Below, piece by piece: positions 9,924 to 20,496 of a DNA stretch of 64,000 nucleotides. A program made the translations under genes and the position numbers. This DNA comes from Primorskyibacter flagellatus. Its GTDB lineage: Bacteria > Pseudomonadota > Alphaproteobacteria > Rhodobacterales > Rhodobacteraceae. Numbering within the stretch: position 1 is the first letter of the stretch; every line of letters begins with the position of its first letter. The notes under the pieces were generated by a model. That model was not told the DNA's origin. It worked only from the letters and a program-made list of their open reading frames with translations, and ran no database searches. The DNA lies in contig NZ_FWYD01000002.1 in NCBI RefSeq assembly GCF_900176485.1, positions 481,898 through 545,897 of the forward strand, read 5' to 3'.

Positions 9924-9972
9924 CTTCGTTTGTACTGGTTACCAAGTGTACTCGTTATCAACGCGATTTAGC

Positions 9973-10389
9973 TTATTCGGCCGTGACGACCGTCATTACC
10001 AAGTTTCCGTCCGGCTTGATCGGTCCGTCTTCCGTCGCGCCCAAGGTGTATTCAAAAACGCCGGTCGACATGCCGCCCGCTTCGGAGTGGACCATAAGCA
10101 TCAACATCTCGCCCGACTTGACTTCCTCTGTCAGGATCGCGGCCACATCGACATTCTCGCCACCACGCAGGGGCGCATAGCCCACAACCGGACCGGGCTT
10201 CATTTCTGCATCTGTGCGGTGAACAACCAGCCATCCATTTTCGGCGGCCTGAACCATATCGGCGCTTACGATGCCGTTGGCAACGCTTTGGTCAGACGCT
10301 TCAACCATTGGTGCCATGGAATGCGACGCGGCAAAGGCTGTGCTGGCGGCAAGCATAGCGGCAGGGGCGAGGGTCAGAAACTTGTTCAT
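9973..10389 (-). CDS. Exported small beta-rich protein, DUF7282-like
   Basis: 138 residues with a clear signal peptide (MNKFL...AAMLAASTAFA, cleavage after about residue 20). The mature part has two similar halves of beta character: VVHRTDAEMKPGPVVGYAPL, and a second half ending in a conserved-looking MVHSEAGG...F region. This resembles the DUF7282 repeat found in exported or surface proteins; I have no stronger assignment. The start at 10389 follows GGAG. It would be periplasmic; a signal-peptidase I site rather than a lipobox is seen. Confidence 0.7.
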   Translation of the reverse strand: MNKFLTLAPAAMLAASTAFAASHSMAPMVEASDQSVANGIVSADMVQAAENGWLVVHRTDAEMKPGPVVGYAPLRGGENVDVAAILTEEVKSGEMLMLMVHSEAGGMSTGVFEYTLGATEDGPIKPDGNLVMTVVTAE

Positions 10390-10488
10390 TTTTAACTCCG
10401 TATCTGGTTTTCGCCGCAAAGCGCGGCGGCGTATGACCTAGACACGGACAGAACACGCAATTAGTTTCACGCCGCTGAAGAAAAATCC

Positions 10489-11202
10489 CTACAAAGCGTA
10501 TCGGCGCATCTTTTCATAGGCAGGCAAGGCGGCCTCGACCAAAGCGGCCAAGCTGTCTGTGACCTCTGGAAGTGGCCCTTCGGGCCCCGCGAAACCGACT
10601 GACTCATGTACCGCGCCGTACCAAACGGGCGCCCAGACGCCGTCAAAGGGTTTTGTCCCGGCTGGCCATTCCAGCATCGCGGGGTCAAAGCTCAGCCCTA
10701 GCTCGGCACAAAGCTTGCGCAACATGCCTTCGGGATTGTCCCGAATATCGGCACTGTCCAAGACCAGCGGCTTATGTCCAATGGCAGTGATTTCGTCGAA
10801 CAGGTCTGCCTGCTGAACAAAACCGATGTCATCCAGAGTTGGATTTTCGTATTTCGCGGCAAAACTGGCAACAACGCGTGCCGGATGGCGGATCAGAAAG
10901 ACGTTGGCGACCTTGCCCAGCCAGTCACGCGGCACCCCTTCAATCATGTGCTGGGCCATTTGCTTATGATAGACGTGAGGGGCATTGTCCGGGTTCGGCC
11001 CAAGCAAGCCATGCACGACATTCGCCGGATCTGTAGATTGCGACGCGATGATATCCTCGCGCATCGGATGGGCCAGACCGGTCTGCGCCAGATAGGCCGC
11101 ATAAAACGGCTCGTCCACCGCCGCAAAGTCCGAACGGTTTCCGAACGCATACATCATCGCCGTCGACAGGTTGCGCGGCCCCGACCACATTGCGAGTTTC
11201 AT
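10489..11202 (-). CDS. Sulfotransferase-like P-loop protein
   Basis: 237 residues starting at the ATG at 11202 behind GGAGGTGCT. The first strand-loop MWSGPRNLSTAMMYAF matches the 5'-phosphosulfate-binding loop, and NVFLIRHPARVVASF the 3'-phosphate-binding region, of sulfotransferase-family proteins. Many such bacterial proteins are annotated as branched-chain aminotransferase-like or HAD-like by association, without proof. The acceptor is unknown, and real PAPS-dependent activity is an inference from family alone. Confidence 0.75.
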   Translation of the reverse strand: MKLAMWSGPRNLSTAMMYAFGNRSDFAAVDEPFYAAYLAQTGLAHPMREDIIASQSTDPANVVHGLLGPNPDNAPHVYHKQMAQHMIEGVPRDWLGKVANVFLIRHPARVVASFAAKYENPTLDDIGFVQQADLFDEITAIGHKPLVLDSADIRDNPEGMLRKLCAELGLSFDPAMLEWPAGTKPFDGVWAPVWYGAVHESVGFAGPEGPLPEVTDSLAALVEAALPAYEKMRRYAL

Positions 11203-11357
11203 AGCACCTCCACCGGCTGTTTGCGGCCACGCTAGATGCGGGCGGGCGCAAAGCCAAGCCAGTAAAGTCGCGTCACCAATGCGTGACAAGCCATGACAGT
11301 GACTGGACGTGAGGGGCCTCTCGCTGGCACGGTTATGCGCAACGGAGGTATGTTACC

Positions 11358-12017
11358 ATGAACCTATTTGTAAAACTCAAGCCCTTGCTGCTGTCCGTGC
11401 TGATCATTGCGGGACTGACCCTGCAAAGCCAAGAGGCGCAGGCAGGCCCGAACAAGACAATAACCCTCGCCGGCGGCTGCTTCTGGTGCGTCGAGGCTGA
11501 TTTCGAAAAAGTGCCCGGCGTGATTTCCGCCGTGTCCGGCTATACTGGCGGTACGGTCAAAAACCCGACATACAAACAGGTCACACGCGGCGGTACCGGC
11601 CATTACGAGGCCGTGCAGATCACCTATGACGCGGGCCGCGTAAGTCTGGAGAGCCTGCTTTCCGCGTTCTTCCGCAGCGTCGATCCGACAGATGCAGGCG
11701 GTCAGTTCTGTGACCGGGGAGAGAGCTACCGGACGGCAATATTCGTCTCTGACAGTGCCGAAAACGCTGCTGCCAAAAAGGCCAAATCCGACGCACAGGC
11801 GGCCCTTGGCAAGAAGATCGTAACACCGATCCTGAATGCAAAGCCGTTCTACAAGGCCGAGGATTATCATCAGGGCTATTACAAGGGGTCCAGTCTTGTC
11901 TTGACCCGGTTTGGTCCGCTGAGTCAGGCCAAGGCGTACAAGCGATACCGCGATGCCTGCGGACGCGATCAGCGGGTCAAGCAGCTTTGGGGGAATGCCG
12001 CGCTGTTTGCAGGGTAG
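11358..12017 (+). CDS. msrA: Exported peptide methionine-(S)-sulfoxide reductase
   Basis: 219 residues: a signal peptide or N-terminal anchor (hydrophobic 10-22, cleavage likely near QAQA, residue 29), then the MsrA domain with AGGCFWCVEADF (catalytic C41, second Cys C44), GGQFCDRGESYR and HQGYY. A further Cys in RDACGRD may resolve the disulfide. It repairs S-methionine sulfoxide in exported proteins; its periplasmic position suggests defence against envelope oxidants. No msrB is adjacent. Its stop lies 3 bp from that of the convergent sugar kinase. Confidence 0.93.
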   Translation: MNLFVKLKPLLLSVLIIAGLTLQSQEAQAGPNKTITLAGGCFWCVEADFEKVPGVISAVSGYTGGTVKNPTYKQVTRGGTGHYEAVQITYDAGRVSLESLLSAFFRSVDPTDAGGQFCDRGESYRTAIFVSDSAENAAAKKAKSDAQAALGKKIVTPILNAKPFYKAEDYHQGYYKGSSLVLTRFGPLSQAKAYKRYRDACGRDQRVKQLWGNAALFAG

Positions 12018-12020
12018 CCG

Positions 12021-12896
12021 CTAAGATATGTCGTCCTGAATGTCTTTCAGGTCGGGAATAACATCCGCCGCGCCAAGCCTTGTGACTTGCAGCGCGGCGG
12101 CGCGGGTCGCCTGAGAAATTGCCTGCGCCATCGGCAAACCGCGATCCAGCCCCGCCAGAACATAGCCCGTAAAGGTATCGCCTGCGCCTGTCGTGTCGAC
12201 CACATCGACGGGCAGCGCGGGAAAGTCCCGGCACTCACCGGTTTCTGTCTGATGCCAGCGGCTGCCCTTTGCCCCCAAGGTGACGATGACGTCCCTCACG
12301 GGCAGGCTTTCAGGGGCAAGGCCGGTGGCCTCTTGCAGTTGGGCGGCCTCTACCTCGTTGAGAATGAGGAAATCACAGAAGCTTAGCACTGCCTCGACCG
12401 CCTCGGCCTGAAAAGGTGCGGCGGCATAGGCAACCTTCATGCCCTTGGCCGCAGCAAGTTTTGCGGCCTCTACCTGGGCATTGGTTTCATTCTGCATCAA
12501 CAGCGTGTCGTCGGGGCCGGCTTGGACCAGCGAATCCTCCAGCATCTGCGTCGAAATCAGCCGGTTCGTGCCCGCGTAGAGTATGATCGTGTTCTCGCCA
12601 TCATCATCGACATAGATGATCGCATGGCCCGATGCGTCCTGATCCAGAACAGAAATGCCCCGCGTATCGACGCCGTATTCCAGCAAGCGGTCCCGTGCCC
12701 AGACACCGTCCTGACCGACAGCGCCGATATGCACGACATGGGCCGCCGCGCGCGCCGCCGCCACCGACATATTTGTGCCCTTTCCCCCCAAACCCCGACT
12801 CATCGAACCGCAGGAAAGCGTCTCTCCGGGGCTGGGCAGATGCGGTACGCGATAGACGATATCGGCGTTGATAGAGCCTAAATTGAAGATCGTCAC
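12021..12896 (-). CDS. rbsK: PfkB-family sugar kinase, probably ribokinase
   Basis: 291 residues. The N-terminal GSINADIVYRV and the GGKGTNMSVAAARAAA motif (PfkB signature 1, ribokinase flavour) and the C-terminal DTTGAGDTFTGYVLAGL (signature 2, catalytic Asp) are intact. It phosphorylates ribose or a related sugar with ATP. No ribose transporter or rbsD lies nearby, so substrate assignment rests on the sequence alone and another sugar or nucleoside is possible. Confidence 0.82.
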   Translation of the reverse strand: MTIFNLGSINADIVYRVPHLPSPGETLSCGSMSRGLGGKGTNMSVAAARAAAHVVHIGAVGQDGVWARDRLLEYGVDTRGISVLDQDASGHAIIYVDDDGENTIILYAGTNRLISTQMLEDSLVQAGPDDTLLMQNETNAQVEAAKLAAAKGMKVAYAAAPFQAEAVEAVLSFCDFLILNEVEAAQLQEATGLAPESLPVRDVIVTLGAKGSRWHQTETGECRDFPALPVDVVDTTGAGDTFTGYVLAGLDRGLPMAQAISQATRAAALQVTRLGAADVIPDLKDIQDDIS

Positions 12897-12936
12897 AGGC
12901 CCGCTCCTTGTCGCTTGCTATGTAGAGTGCCGCCGA

Positions 12937-15192
12937 TCACCCGACCTTGCAAGCGGCCAGCACGGCCATGTTCAGAATATCGTTGGCCGTTGAAACAGAC
13001 GAGCAGATCTGAATCGACTCACCGATCCCTGCCAGAATTGGCCCGATGACGGTGGCACCCGCCATTTCCTGCATCAGTTTTGTCGAGATCGACGCCGAGT
13101 GCCGCGCCGGAACAACCAAAATATTGGCAGGGCCGGTCAGCCGCGAGAACGGGTAATTCTCTTGCGACCGGGTATTAAGCGCCACATCCACGGTCATCTC
13201 GCCTTCGTATTCAAAGCTGACGCCGCGCCGGTCAAGCACTTTGGGTGCCTTATGCATCTTTTCGGCACGCTCGGACACCGGATAGCCAAAGGTCGAGAAG
13301 CTGACAAAAGCCACACGTGGTTCCAGCCCCAGATGCCGTGCAACATCGGCACTGCGCTCTGCAATCGTGGCAAGATCCTCTTCATCCGGCCATTCATGCA
13401 CCAACGTGTCAGAGATCATCACGATCCGACCCTTGTGAAGCAGCGCGGTCACGCCAACCGCACCGTGCTGTGCGTCCGCGTCAAAAACGTGGTTGATCAA
13501 TTCCATCACATGCGCGGATTTGCGGGTCGCGCCGGTGATCAGCCCGTCACCGTGGCCATGCGCCAACATCAGCGCGGCAAAGACATGCCGGTCGCGCGTG
13601 GCAAGGCGGTGTATGTCCTGCCGATCATGGCCTTTACGTTGCAGCCTGTCGTAAAGAAACTCTTTGTAGGCTGGCAGGTGGCGCGTGTTCGCCGCGTTGA
13701 CGATTTCCAACTCGCGGACCGCGTCGCCCATTCCGGCGGCTTCCAGCTTGGTCCTGACGTCATCTTGCCGACCGACGACCAGCGCCTTGCCCAGCCCATT
13801 GCGTTGATACATGACCGCAGCACGCAGCACCCGTGGATCATCCCCTTCGGCAAAGATCATACGGGCCTGAGCGGCACGGGCGCGGGCGTTGATGCCCCGC
13901 AGAATATTCGAGGTCGGATCCATCCGCGCCTTCAACGACGCCTCGTAGGCATCCATGTCGATGATGGGGCGCCGCGCGGCACCGGTGTCCATTCCGGCAC
14001 GCGCCACCGCGGGCGGAATCCGGTGAATCAACCGGGGATCAAAGGGCGTCGGAATGATATAGTCCCGCCCGAAAGACAGGTTGCGCCCATAGGCCATCGC
14101 GACCTCGTCAGGCACATCTTCGCGCGCGAGATCGGCAAGGGCCTGGGCGCAGGCGATTTTCATCTCGTCATTGATCGCACGCGCATGGATATCCAGCGCC
14201 CCGCGAAACAGATACGGAAAGCCCAGAACATTGTTCACCTGATTGGGATAGTCCGACCGGCCTGTTGCGACGATGGCATCGGCGCGCACTTCATGCGCCT
14301 CTTCGGGCGTGATCTCGGGGTCGGGGTTGGCCATCGCGAAAATCACCGGATCATCGGCCATCGATGCCAGCATATCCTGCGTCACAGCACCCTTGGCGGA
14401 GACGCCGAGAAACACATCCGCGCCTTTCATTGCCTCTTCCAGAGACCGCATTTCTGTCTTGACCGCATGAGCAGATTTCCACTGGTTCATGCCTTCGGTG
14501 CGGCCCTGATAGATCACGCCCTTGGTGTCGCACATGATGCAGTTTTCGTGCTTGGCACCCATCGACTTGACCAACTCAAGGCAGGCGATTCCCGCCGCAC
14601 CGGCACCGTTCAGCACGATCTTGCAGTTTTCGATCTTCTTGCCGGAAATATGCAGCGCGTTGATCAAGCCTGCCGCACAGATCACAGCAGTCCCGTGTTG
14701 GTCGTCATGGAAGACGGGGATGTCCATTTCTTCCTTGAGGCGCTGCTCGATGATGAAACATTCGGGCGCCTTTATGTCCTCAAGGTTGATGCCGCCAAAT
14801 GTCGGCCCCATCAGCCGAACAGCATTGCAAAACGCGTCTGCGTCTTCGGTATCCAACTCGATGTCGATGGAATTGACATCAGCGAAGCGCTTGAACAGCA
14901 CCGCCTTGCCTTCCATCACCGGCTTGGAGCCAAGCGCACCAAGATTGCCCAGCCCCAGAACCGCCGTACCGTTCGAGATCACGGCAACCAGATTGCCCTT
15001 GTTGGTGTAATCATAGGCCGTTTCAGGATTGGCGGCGATTTCCAGACAGGGAACGGCGACGCCCGGCGAATAGGCAAGGCTGAGGTCGCGTTGCGTGGTC
15101 ATCGGCACGGTCGCGGTGATCTCAAACTTGCCGGGCGTGGGTTCCAGATGGAACGCAAGTGCCTCTTCGCGGGTGTATTTCTGTTTGACCAT
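12937..15192 (-). CDS. maeB: NADP-dependent malic enzyme with C-terminal phosphotransacetylase-like domain
   Basis: 751 residues, the usual size of the MaeB hybrid. Residues 1-430 form the malic enzyme: [13 protein letters not shown], the metal-site segment [12 protein letters not shown] and the dinucleotide fold LNGAGAAG. Residues ~430-751 resemble phosphate acetyltransferase and are thought to be regulatory (acetyl-CoA sensing) rather than catalytic. It decarboxylates malate to pyruvate, linking the TCA cycle to acetyl-CoA and NADPH supply. Divergent from mutS with 132 bp between the starts. Confidence 0.95.
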   Translation of the reverse strand: MVKQKYTREEALAFHLEPTPGKFEITATVPMTTQRDLSLAYSPGVAVPCLEIAANPETAYDYTNKGNLVAVISNGTAVLGLGNLGALGSKPVMEGKAVLFKRFADVNSIDIELDTEDADAFCNAVRLMGPTFGGINLEDIKAPECFIIEQRLKEEMDIPVFHDDQHGTAVICAAGLINALHISGKKIENCKIVLNGAGAAGIACLELVKSMGAKHENCIMCDTKGVIYQGRTEGMNQWKSAHAVKTEMRSLEEAMKGADVFLGVSAKGAVTQDMLASMADDPVIFAMANPDPEITPEEAHEVRADAIVATGRSDYPNQVNNVLGFPYLFRGALDIHARAINDEMKIACAQALADLAREDVPDEVAMAYGRNLSFGRDYIIPTPFDPRLIHRIPPAVARAGMDTGAARRPIIDMDAYEASLKARMDPTSNILRGINARARAAQARMIFAEGDDPRVLRAAVMYQRNGLGKALVVGRQDDVRTKLEAAGMGDAVRELEIVNAANTRHLPAYKEFLYDRLQRKGHDRQDIHRLATRDRHVFAALMLAHGHGDGLITGATRKSAHVMELINHVFDADAQHGAVGVTALLHKGRIVMISDTLVHEWPDEEDLATIAERSADVARHLGLEPRVAFVSFSTFGYPVSERAEKMHKAPKVLDRRGVSFEYEGEMTVDVALNTRSQENYPFSRLTGPANILVVPARHSASISTKLMQEMAGATVIGPILAGIGESIQICSSVSTANDILNMAVLAACKVG

Positions 15193-15324
15193 GCGCCTGT
15201 CTCTCCTGCTGGACGATTATTCGTGCTTAACGCAGCATGCAGCATGCCTCAACTGTCCTCGTTTTCGGCTTTTACCCGCAAGGCGTGCTTTGTAAGGTCG
15301 CGGTCTCAAATCAAGGGGGTTCGC

Positions 15325-17961
15325 ATGGATGCGGCCGAAGCCACCGTCACGCCAATGATGGCACAGTTTCTGGAGATCAAGGCGCAATATCCCGATGCGC
15401 TGCTGTTCTACAGGATGGGCGACTTTTACGAGATGTTTTTCGAGGACGCCAAGCAGGCGGCCGAAGCGCTGGACATTGCGTTGACCAAACGCGGCAAGCA
15501 CGCGGGTGAAGACATTCCCATGTGCGGCGTGCCGGTCCATGCGGCCGAAGGCTATTTGCTGACCCTGATCCGCAAGGGGTTTCGCGTTGCGGTCTGCGAG
15601 CAGATGGAAAGCCCGGCAGAGGCAAAGAAGCGCGGCTATAAATCGGTGGTCAAACGCGATGTCGTGCGATTGGTGACGCCCGGAACGCTGACCGAAGAAA
15701 GCCTGTTGGAAGCACGGCGGCACAATTACCTCGCATCCGTGGCGATCATCCGCGACAGCGCGGCGTTGGCCTGGGCCGACATTTCCACCGGTGCGTTTAA
15801 CGTGATGCCGCTGGAACAGAGCCGCATCGGTCCCGAAGTGGCGCGACTGCTGCCGTCGGAGGTATTGGTGGCCGACGGCGCTGATCTGTCGGTCTACGAA
15901 GATCTTGGGATTGCCGCGACAGAGCTTTCGCGCGCCAGTTTTGACAGCGGCGGGGCCGAGAGCCGTCTTTGCGCGCTGTTCGGTGTGAAAACACTTGAAT
16001 CCTATGGCAATTTCGACCGTGCGGAACTGTCTGCCATGGGGGCGCTGGTCGATTATCTGGATATTACCCAGAAGGGCCGGCTGCCGCTGCTCCGGCCACC
16101 GCAACGCGAGACTTTGTCGGGACTCATGCAGATTGATGCCGCCACGCGCCGCAATCTGGAACTGACACATGCCCTGTCTGGCGGACGCGCCGGGTCGTTG
16201 CTGTCGGTGATGGACCACACGGTGACCGCAGCGGGGGCGCGGTTGCTGGAACGGCGGATCTCCAGCCCCTCGCGCGATCTGACGTCGATCCACAATCGGC
16301 TGGATGCTGTTGATTGGGCAGTCGATGCAGACGAACAGAGGCTGTTCCTGCGGGATACGCTTCGCAGTGTTCCGGATCTGGACCGTGCACTATCAAGACT
16401 TGCGCTGGATCGTGGTGGCCCAAGAGATCTGGCCGCAATTCGGAACGGCCTTACGCAAGCGGACACAATTGCAGGCAGTTTGGCCACCGGTTTACCTGAC
16501 CTTCTAAGCGATGCTGCGCGTGATCTGGGTGGCCATCAGGATCTTTTGCTACTGCTTGATGAGGCCTTGATCGCAGAGCCTCCGCTGCTGTCTCGCGACG
16601 GCGGATTCATCGCAGAAGGTTATGCGCCAGAGTTGGACGAGGCCCGCACCCTGCGCGACGAAGGGCGCAGCGTGATTGCCGCCATGCAACAGGAATACGC
16701 GGCCCAGACCGGCATTACTGCGCTGAAGATCAAGCATAACAACGTGCTTGGCTATTTCATTGAAACACCCGCGACGCATGCGGAAAAGATGCTATCCGCC
16801 CCGCTGTCGGATAAGTTCATCCATCGTCAGACCACGGCAAATCAGGTGCGTTTCACCACAGTCGAATTGAATGAGTTGGAAACGCGCATTCTGAACGCTG
16901 GCGGGCAGGCGATCGAGATTGAAAAGCGGCTCTATGAAACGCTGAAACAGGCAATTCTTGAACAAGCCGCACAGATCAGCGCAACCGCGCGGGCGTTGGC
17001 AGAGTTCGACCTGGCTTGTGGACTTGCCGATCTGGCATCCGCGCAGAACTGGGCGCGTCCAACTGTGGACAACTCGCGACTGTTTGAAATCGAAGGCGGC
17101 CGACATCCGGTGGTAGAGGCAGCCCTTGCGCGGCAGGGCGCTACATTCGTCGCCAATGATTGCGCGCTTCTGGCAGAGGCAGAGGCGCCGTCGATCCAAT
17201 TGCTGACCGGCCCCAACATGGCGGGTAAATCTACCTATCTAAGACAAAATGCACTGATCGCGCTTATCGCTCAGATGGGCAGCTATGTTCCGGCGGAACG
17301 GGCGCATATCGGCATCGTCAGCCAGATCTTCAGCCGCGTGGGCGCGTCGGATGATCTGGCCCGCGGACGGTCAACCTTTATGGTCGAGATGGTCGAAACG
17401 GCCGCGATCCTTAATCAGGCTGACGACCGGGCGCTGGTGATCCTCGACGAGATCGGGCGCGGGACCGCAACCTATGACGGGCTGTCCATTGCCTGGGCGA
17501 CGCTGGAATACCTGCATGACGTGAACCGGGTGCGTGCCCTGTTCGCAACGCATTACCACGAGCTTACGGCATTGGCGGGTAAACTTCCCGGCGTGGGAAA
17601 CACGACCGTTGCCGTTAGGGAATGGAAGGGCGACGTGATCTTCCTGCACGAGGTGCGCAAAGGCGCCGCTGACAGATCTTACGGCGTGCAGGTTGCGCAG
17701 CTTGCGGGCTTGCCGAGCGCAGTGATCGACCGGGCGCGGACAGTTCTTGATGCGTTGGAAAAAGGCGAGCGGGAACGCAGTTCCCCCAAAGCGTTGATCG
17801 ACGATCTTCCGCTATTTGCCGCCGCGTCGCCCGCCCCCAGACAAGTTACCAAAACCTCTGCGGTCGAGGCACGTTTGACGGAGATCATGCCAGACGAGTT
17901 AAGCCCACGAGATGCGCTGCAAGCTCTCTACGAGCTTCGAGATCTTCTGGAGGGGGACTAG
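15325..17961 (+). CDS. mutS: DNA mismatch repair protein MutS
   Basis: 878 residues. The N-terminal mismatch-contacting motif GDFYEMF is near residue 34; Walker [10 protein letters not shown] is at about 629-637, followed by the DELARG-type region, the Walker [10 protein letters not shown] and the ATHYHEL segment. The ATG at 15325 follows AAGGGGG and gives the normal length; the frame stays open far upstream only because it runs antisense through maeB. Bound by a clear bidirectional terminator on its 3' side. Confidence 0.97.
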   Translation: MDAAEATVTPMMAQFLEIKAQYPDALLFYRMGDFYEMFFEDAKQAAEALDIALTKRGKHAGEDIPMCGVPVHAAEGYLLTLIRKGFRVAVCEQMESPAEAKKRGYKSVVKRDVVRLVTPGTLTEESLLEARRHNYLASVAIIRDSAALAWADISTGAFNVMPLEQSRIGPEVARLLPSEVLVADGADLSVYEDLGIAATELSRASFDSGGAESRLCALFGVKTLESYGNFDRAELSAMGALVDYLDITQKGRLPLLRPPQRETLSGLMQIDAATRRNLELTHALSGGRAGSLLSVMDHTVTAAGARLLERRISSPSRDLTSIHNRLDAVDWAVDADEQRLFLRDTLRSVPDLDRALSRLALDRGGPRDLAAIRNGLTQADTIAGSLATGLPDLLSDAARDLGGHQDLLLLLDEALIAEPPLLSRDGGFIAEGYAPELDEARTLRDEGRSVIAAMQQEYAAQTGITALKIKHNNVLGYFIETPATHAEKMLSAPLSDKFIHRQTTANQVRFTTVELNELETRILNAGGQAIEIEKRLYETLKQAILEQAAQISATARALAEFDLACGLADLASAQNWARPTVDNSRLFEIEGGRHPVVEAALARQGATFVANDCALLAEAEAPSIQLLTGPNMAGKSTYLRQNALIALIAQMGSYVPAERAHIGIVSQIFSRVGASDDLARGRSTFMVEMVETAAILNQADDRALVILDEIGRGTATYDGLSIAWATLEYLHDVNRVRALFATHYHELTALAGKLPGVGNTTVAVREWKGDVIFLHEVRKGAADRSYGVQVAQLAGLPSAVIDRARTVLDALEKGERERSSPKALIDDLPLFAAASPAPRQVTKTSAVEARLTEIMPDELSPRDALQALYELRDLLEGD

Positions 17962-17990
17962 ATCATATCGGTCGTGCAACCGAACGAAAA

Positions 17991-18014
17991 ATGCCCCCGG
18001 CAATCCGGGGGCAT
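17991..18014. terminator. Bidirectional intrinsic terminator between mutS and grpE
   Basis: Perfect 10-bp stem (arms 17991-18000 and 18005-18014, ATGCCCCCGG) with a 4-nt loop CAAT, preceded by AAAA and followed by TTTTTT, so it works as a U-tract hairpin on either strand. It separates the convergent mutS and grpE. Confidence 0.9.
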
Positions 18015-18034
18015 TTTTTATCACATGACTCTTT

Positions 18035-18592
18035 TTATCCAGCGAAGGACGACACGCCGACCTGGGCCGGCCGCAAGAGCCGATCGTATAGAAGGAACCC
18101 TTCTGCGGAGACTTGAATGATCTCGCCGGACTTTGTGCCCGGCAGAGGTGCTTCAAACATCGCCTCATGCAGTTTGGGATCGAATTTCTCGCCGACCTCT
18201 GGCGAGACAACCTCTATTCCGTGCTTCTTGAACACGTTCCGAAGTTCTCGGAGCGTCAATTCAACACCTTCGATCAGTGCGGTGTTTTTCTCGGCCGCGT
18301 CTTCGGATGTTCCCAGGGCCCGCTGAAGGTTATCGTAAACCGGCAACAAATCGCGGGCCAGTTTCGAACCGCCATATCGCTCTGCCTCGCGCCGGTCCTT
18401 TTCGGACCGTTTGCGCGAATTTTCAGCATCGGCCAACGCGCGCATGAACCGATCGCGCAATTCATCGCGCTCGGCCCGCAATGCGTCCAGCTCTATTGCC
18501 TCGTCATCATCTTCCGCCATCACATCTGCATATTCTTCTTCTTCAGTCGAATCGATGTCATCCAGGAAGTCTTCTTCCTTCGGGTCTGCCAT
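18035..18592 (-). CDS. grpE: GrpE nucleotide-exchange factor
   Basis: 185-residue cochaperone that releases ADP from DnaK. The N-terminal 40 residues are very acidic; then comes the long dimer helix (DALRAERDELRDRFMRALADAEN) and the C-terminal beta-wing with the conserved HEAMFEAP and GFLLYDRLLRPAQVGVS. It follows hrcA after 9 bp in one operon. dnaK/dnaJ are not in the window. Confidence 0.95.
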   Translation of the reverse strand: MADPKEEDFLDDIDSTEEEEYADVMAEDDDEAIELDALRAERDELRDRFMRALADAENSRKRSEKDRREAERYGGSKLARDLLPVYDNLQRALGTSEDAAEKNTALIEGVELTLRELRNVFKKHGIEVVSPEVGEKFDPKLHEAMFEAPLPGTKSGEIIQVSAEGFLLYDRLLRPAQVGVSSFAG

Positions 18593-18601
18593 TCTTCACC
18601 T

Positions 18602-19666
18602 CTAGCTCCGGTCCGAGATCAACTTCCCGACCAGTTGTGCCGTGTAGTCCACAATCGGGACAATCCGTCCATAGTTCAGGCGCGTGGGTCCAATGACGCC
18701 AACCGCACCAATTATCTTTCGATCCGAGTTCATATATGGAGAGACCACCAGAGAGGAACCCGAAAGTGAGAAAAGTTTGTTCTCTGAGCCAATAAAAATA
18801 CGCACCCCGTCGCCTGCTTCGGTCAATTCCAGAAATTCTGCGATGTCACGCTTGCGTTCCAGGTCATCGAAAAGCGATCGGATGCGATCAAGTTCAGCCT
18901 CGTCAGCCTCGGCACCCAACAGGTTTGATCGTCCGCGGACGATCAAGCGTTCATGGTGATGGCCTTCACCGGTCCAGACGGCGATACCACTGTCGACCAT
19001 TTCGCGTGCAAGGGAATCAATCTCTTGCCTGCGGGCATCAATTTCGGTTTTCATTTCACGCTGCAAATCAGACAGCGTTCTGCCTTCGATCAGCGCGTTA
19101 AGAAAATTCGCCGCCTCACGCATCGAACTTGGTGTCTGACCCGGCGGCGGGCTGAACAGACGGTTCTCAACATGGCCATCGCCGAACACCAGAACGACCA
19201 AAGCGCGGTCATGCCCAAGGCTGACAAACTCGATATGCTTGATCGGAGCTTCATGTTTTGGTGTCAAAACAAGCGACGCGCCGCGCGTTACGCCAGACAG
19301 GGCCGCGCTGACGCGGTCCAGCGCGTTTGATACATCATCGGTGTTACTGGTGAGTGTGGCGTCCAGCTTTTGACGATCATCGTCTCCAAGGTCGCCGACT
19401 TCCAGAAGACCATCGACGAACATCCTGAGACCCGTCTGCGTCGGGATTCTTCCGGCGCTGACATGCGGACTGTCCAGAAGACCAAGGAATTCGAGGTCCT
19501 GCATGACATTCCGGATTGTGGCGGCGCTGACCTTTTCGCTAAGCGTGCGCGTCAATGTGCGCGACCCGACAGGCTCTCCGCTGTCCAGATAGCCTTCGAC
19601 AACCCGCCGGAACACCTCCCGCGAGCGGTCGTTCATCTCACCTAGAATTTTCTGACCGTCATTCAT
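18602..19666 (-). CDS. hrcA: Heat-inducible transcription repressor HrcA
   Basis: 354 residues with the N-terminal winged helix (EPVGSRTLTRTLSEKVSAAT, then IRNVMQDLEFLGLL) and the C-terminal GAF-like dimer domain, including the YGRIVPIVDY tail. It represses chaperone genes at CIRCE elements. I see no CIRCE (TTAGCACTC-N9-GAGTGCTAA) in its own upstream region 19667-19782. The ATG at 19666 has a weak ribosome site; a second ATG ten codons on has AGGTGAG but too close. In an operon with grpE. Confidence 0.95.
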   Translation of the reverse strand: MNDGQKILGEMNDRSREVFRRVVEGYLDSGEPVGSRTLTRTLSEKVSAATIRNVMQDLEFLGLLDSPHVSAGRIPTQTGLRMFVDGLLEVGDLGDDDRQKLDATLTSNTDDVSNALDRVSAALSGVTRGASLVLTPKHEAPIKHIEFVSLGHDRALVVLVFGDGHVENRLFSPPPGQTPSSMREAANFLNALIEGRTLSDLQREMKTEIDARRQEIDSLAREMVDSGIAVWTGEGHHHERLIVRGRSNLLGAEADEAELDRIRSLFDDLERKRDIAEFLELTEAGDGVRIFIGSENKLFSLSGSSLVVSPYMNSDRKIIGAVGVIGPTRLNYGRIVPIVDYTAQLVGKLISDRS

Positions 19667-19725
19667 GATCGGAACCCATTCTGCGGACGGCCATTAAAGA
19701 CGCTGGGGCGGAAAGGTCAATCGGA

Positions 19726-19753
19726 CTTGCGCATGCCCCTTTTGGCCCTGTAT
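19726..19753 (+). promoter_or_regulatory. Possible RpoH-type promoter upstream of rph
   Basis: CTTG (19726-19729), a 17-bp spacer and CCTGTAT (19747-19753) resemble the alphaproteobacterial heat-shock promoter (CTTG-N17-CYTATNT). It points toward rph, whose ATG is 29 bp further. It is a single-site match by eye only. Confidence 0.3.
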
Positions 19754-19782
19754 CCCGACTGCAAATCTGGGAAGGATACAGA

Positions 19783-20496
19783 ATGCGACCGTCAGGACGA
19801 GATCTAAGCGAAATGCGCGCAGTTTCAATCGAAACCGGCGTCACAATGCACGCGGAGGGTTCTTGCCTGATCCGTATGGGCAACACCCATGTGTTGTGTA
19901 CCGCAACCATCGAGGACCGCGTGCCGCCGTTCATCAAAGGATCGGGGTTGGGCTGGGTCACTGCCGAATACGGTATGCTGCCGCGCGCCACCAACACGCG
20001 GATGCGTCGTGAAGCAACTGCCGGTAAGCAAGGTGGCCGCACGGTCGAGATTCAGCGTTTGATCGGACGCAGCCTTCGCGCCGGCGTGGACCGCGTCGCA
20101 CTGGGCGAAAGACAGATCACCGTGGATTGCGACGTCATTCAGGCCGATGGCGGCACCCGCTGCGCATCCATCACTGGCGGTTGGGTTGCGCTGCGTCTGG
20201 CTGTCAACAAGCTGATGAAAGCGGGTGACGTCATCTCTGACCCGCTGGTTGATCCTGTGGCGGCGGTTTCATGTGGCGTCTATGCGGGTCAGGCCGTTCT
20301 TGACCTGGACTACCCCGAGGATAGCGAGGCCGGCGTGGACGGTAACTTTATCATCCATGGCGATGGTCGGCTCATCGAGGTGCAGATGTCAGCCGAAGGC
20401 GCCACGTTCTCGCGCGATCAGATGAACCAACTTATGGATCTTGCCGAAAAGGGCACGGCAGAGTTGATGGCAGCGCAAAAAGCCGCAACCACATGA
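19783..20496 (+). CDS. rph: Ribonuclease PH
   Basis: 237-residue phosphorolytic 3'-5' exoribonuclease that trims tRNA 3' ends. Family motifs are easily seen: [12 protein letters not shown] at the start, [30 protein letters not shown], and the phosphate/metal-site region with [12 protein letters not shown]. Complete at full length. Its stop overlaps the start of rdgB by 4 bp (ATGA); first gene of rph-rdgB-hemW. Confidence 0.97.
   Translation: MRPSGRDLSEMRAVSIETGVTMHAEGSCLIRMGNTHVLCTATIEDRVPPFIKGSGLGWVTAEYGMLPRATNTRMRREATAGKQGGRTVEIQRLIGRSLRAGVDRVALGERQITVDCDVIQADGGTRCASITGGWVALRLAVNKLMKAGDVISDPLVDPVAAVSCGVYAGQAVLDLDYPEDSEAGVDGNFIIHGDGRLIEVQMSAEGATFSRDQMNQLMDLAEKGTAELMAAQKAATT

Noticed and set aside
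13099..15324. A very long open frame on the + strand running antisense through maeB into mutS
   Set aside because: It mirrors the maeB codons, shows no family motifs until the mutS start, and mutS has a good ATG and ribosome site at 15325. High-GC codon bias explains the lack of stops.
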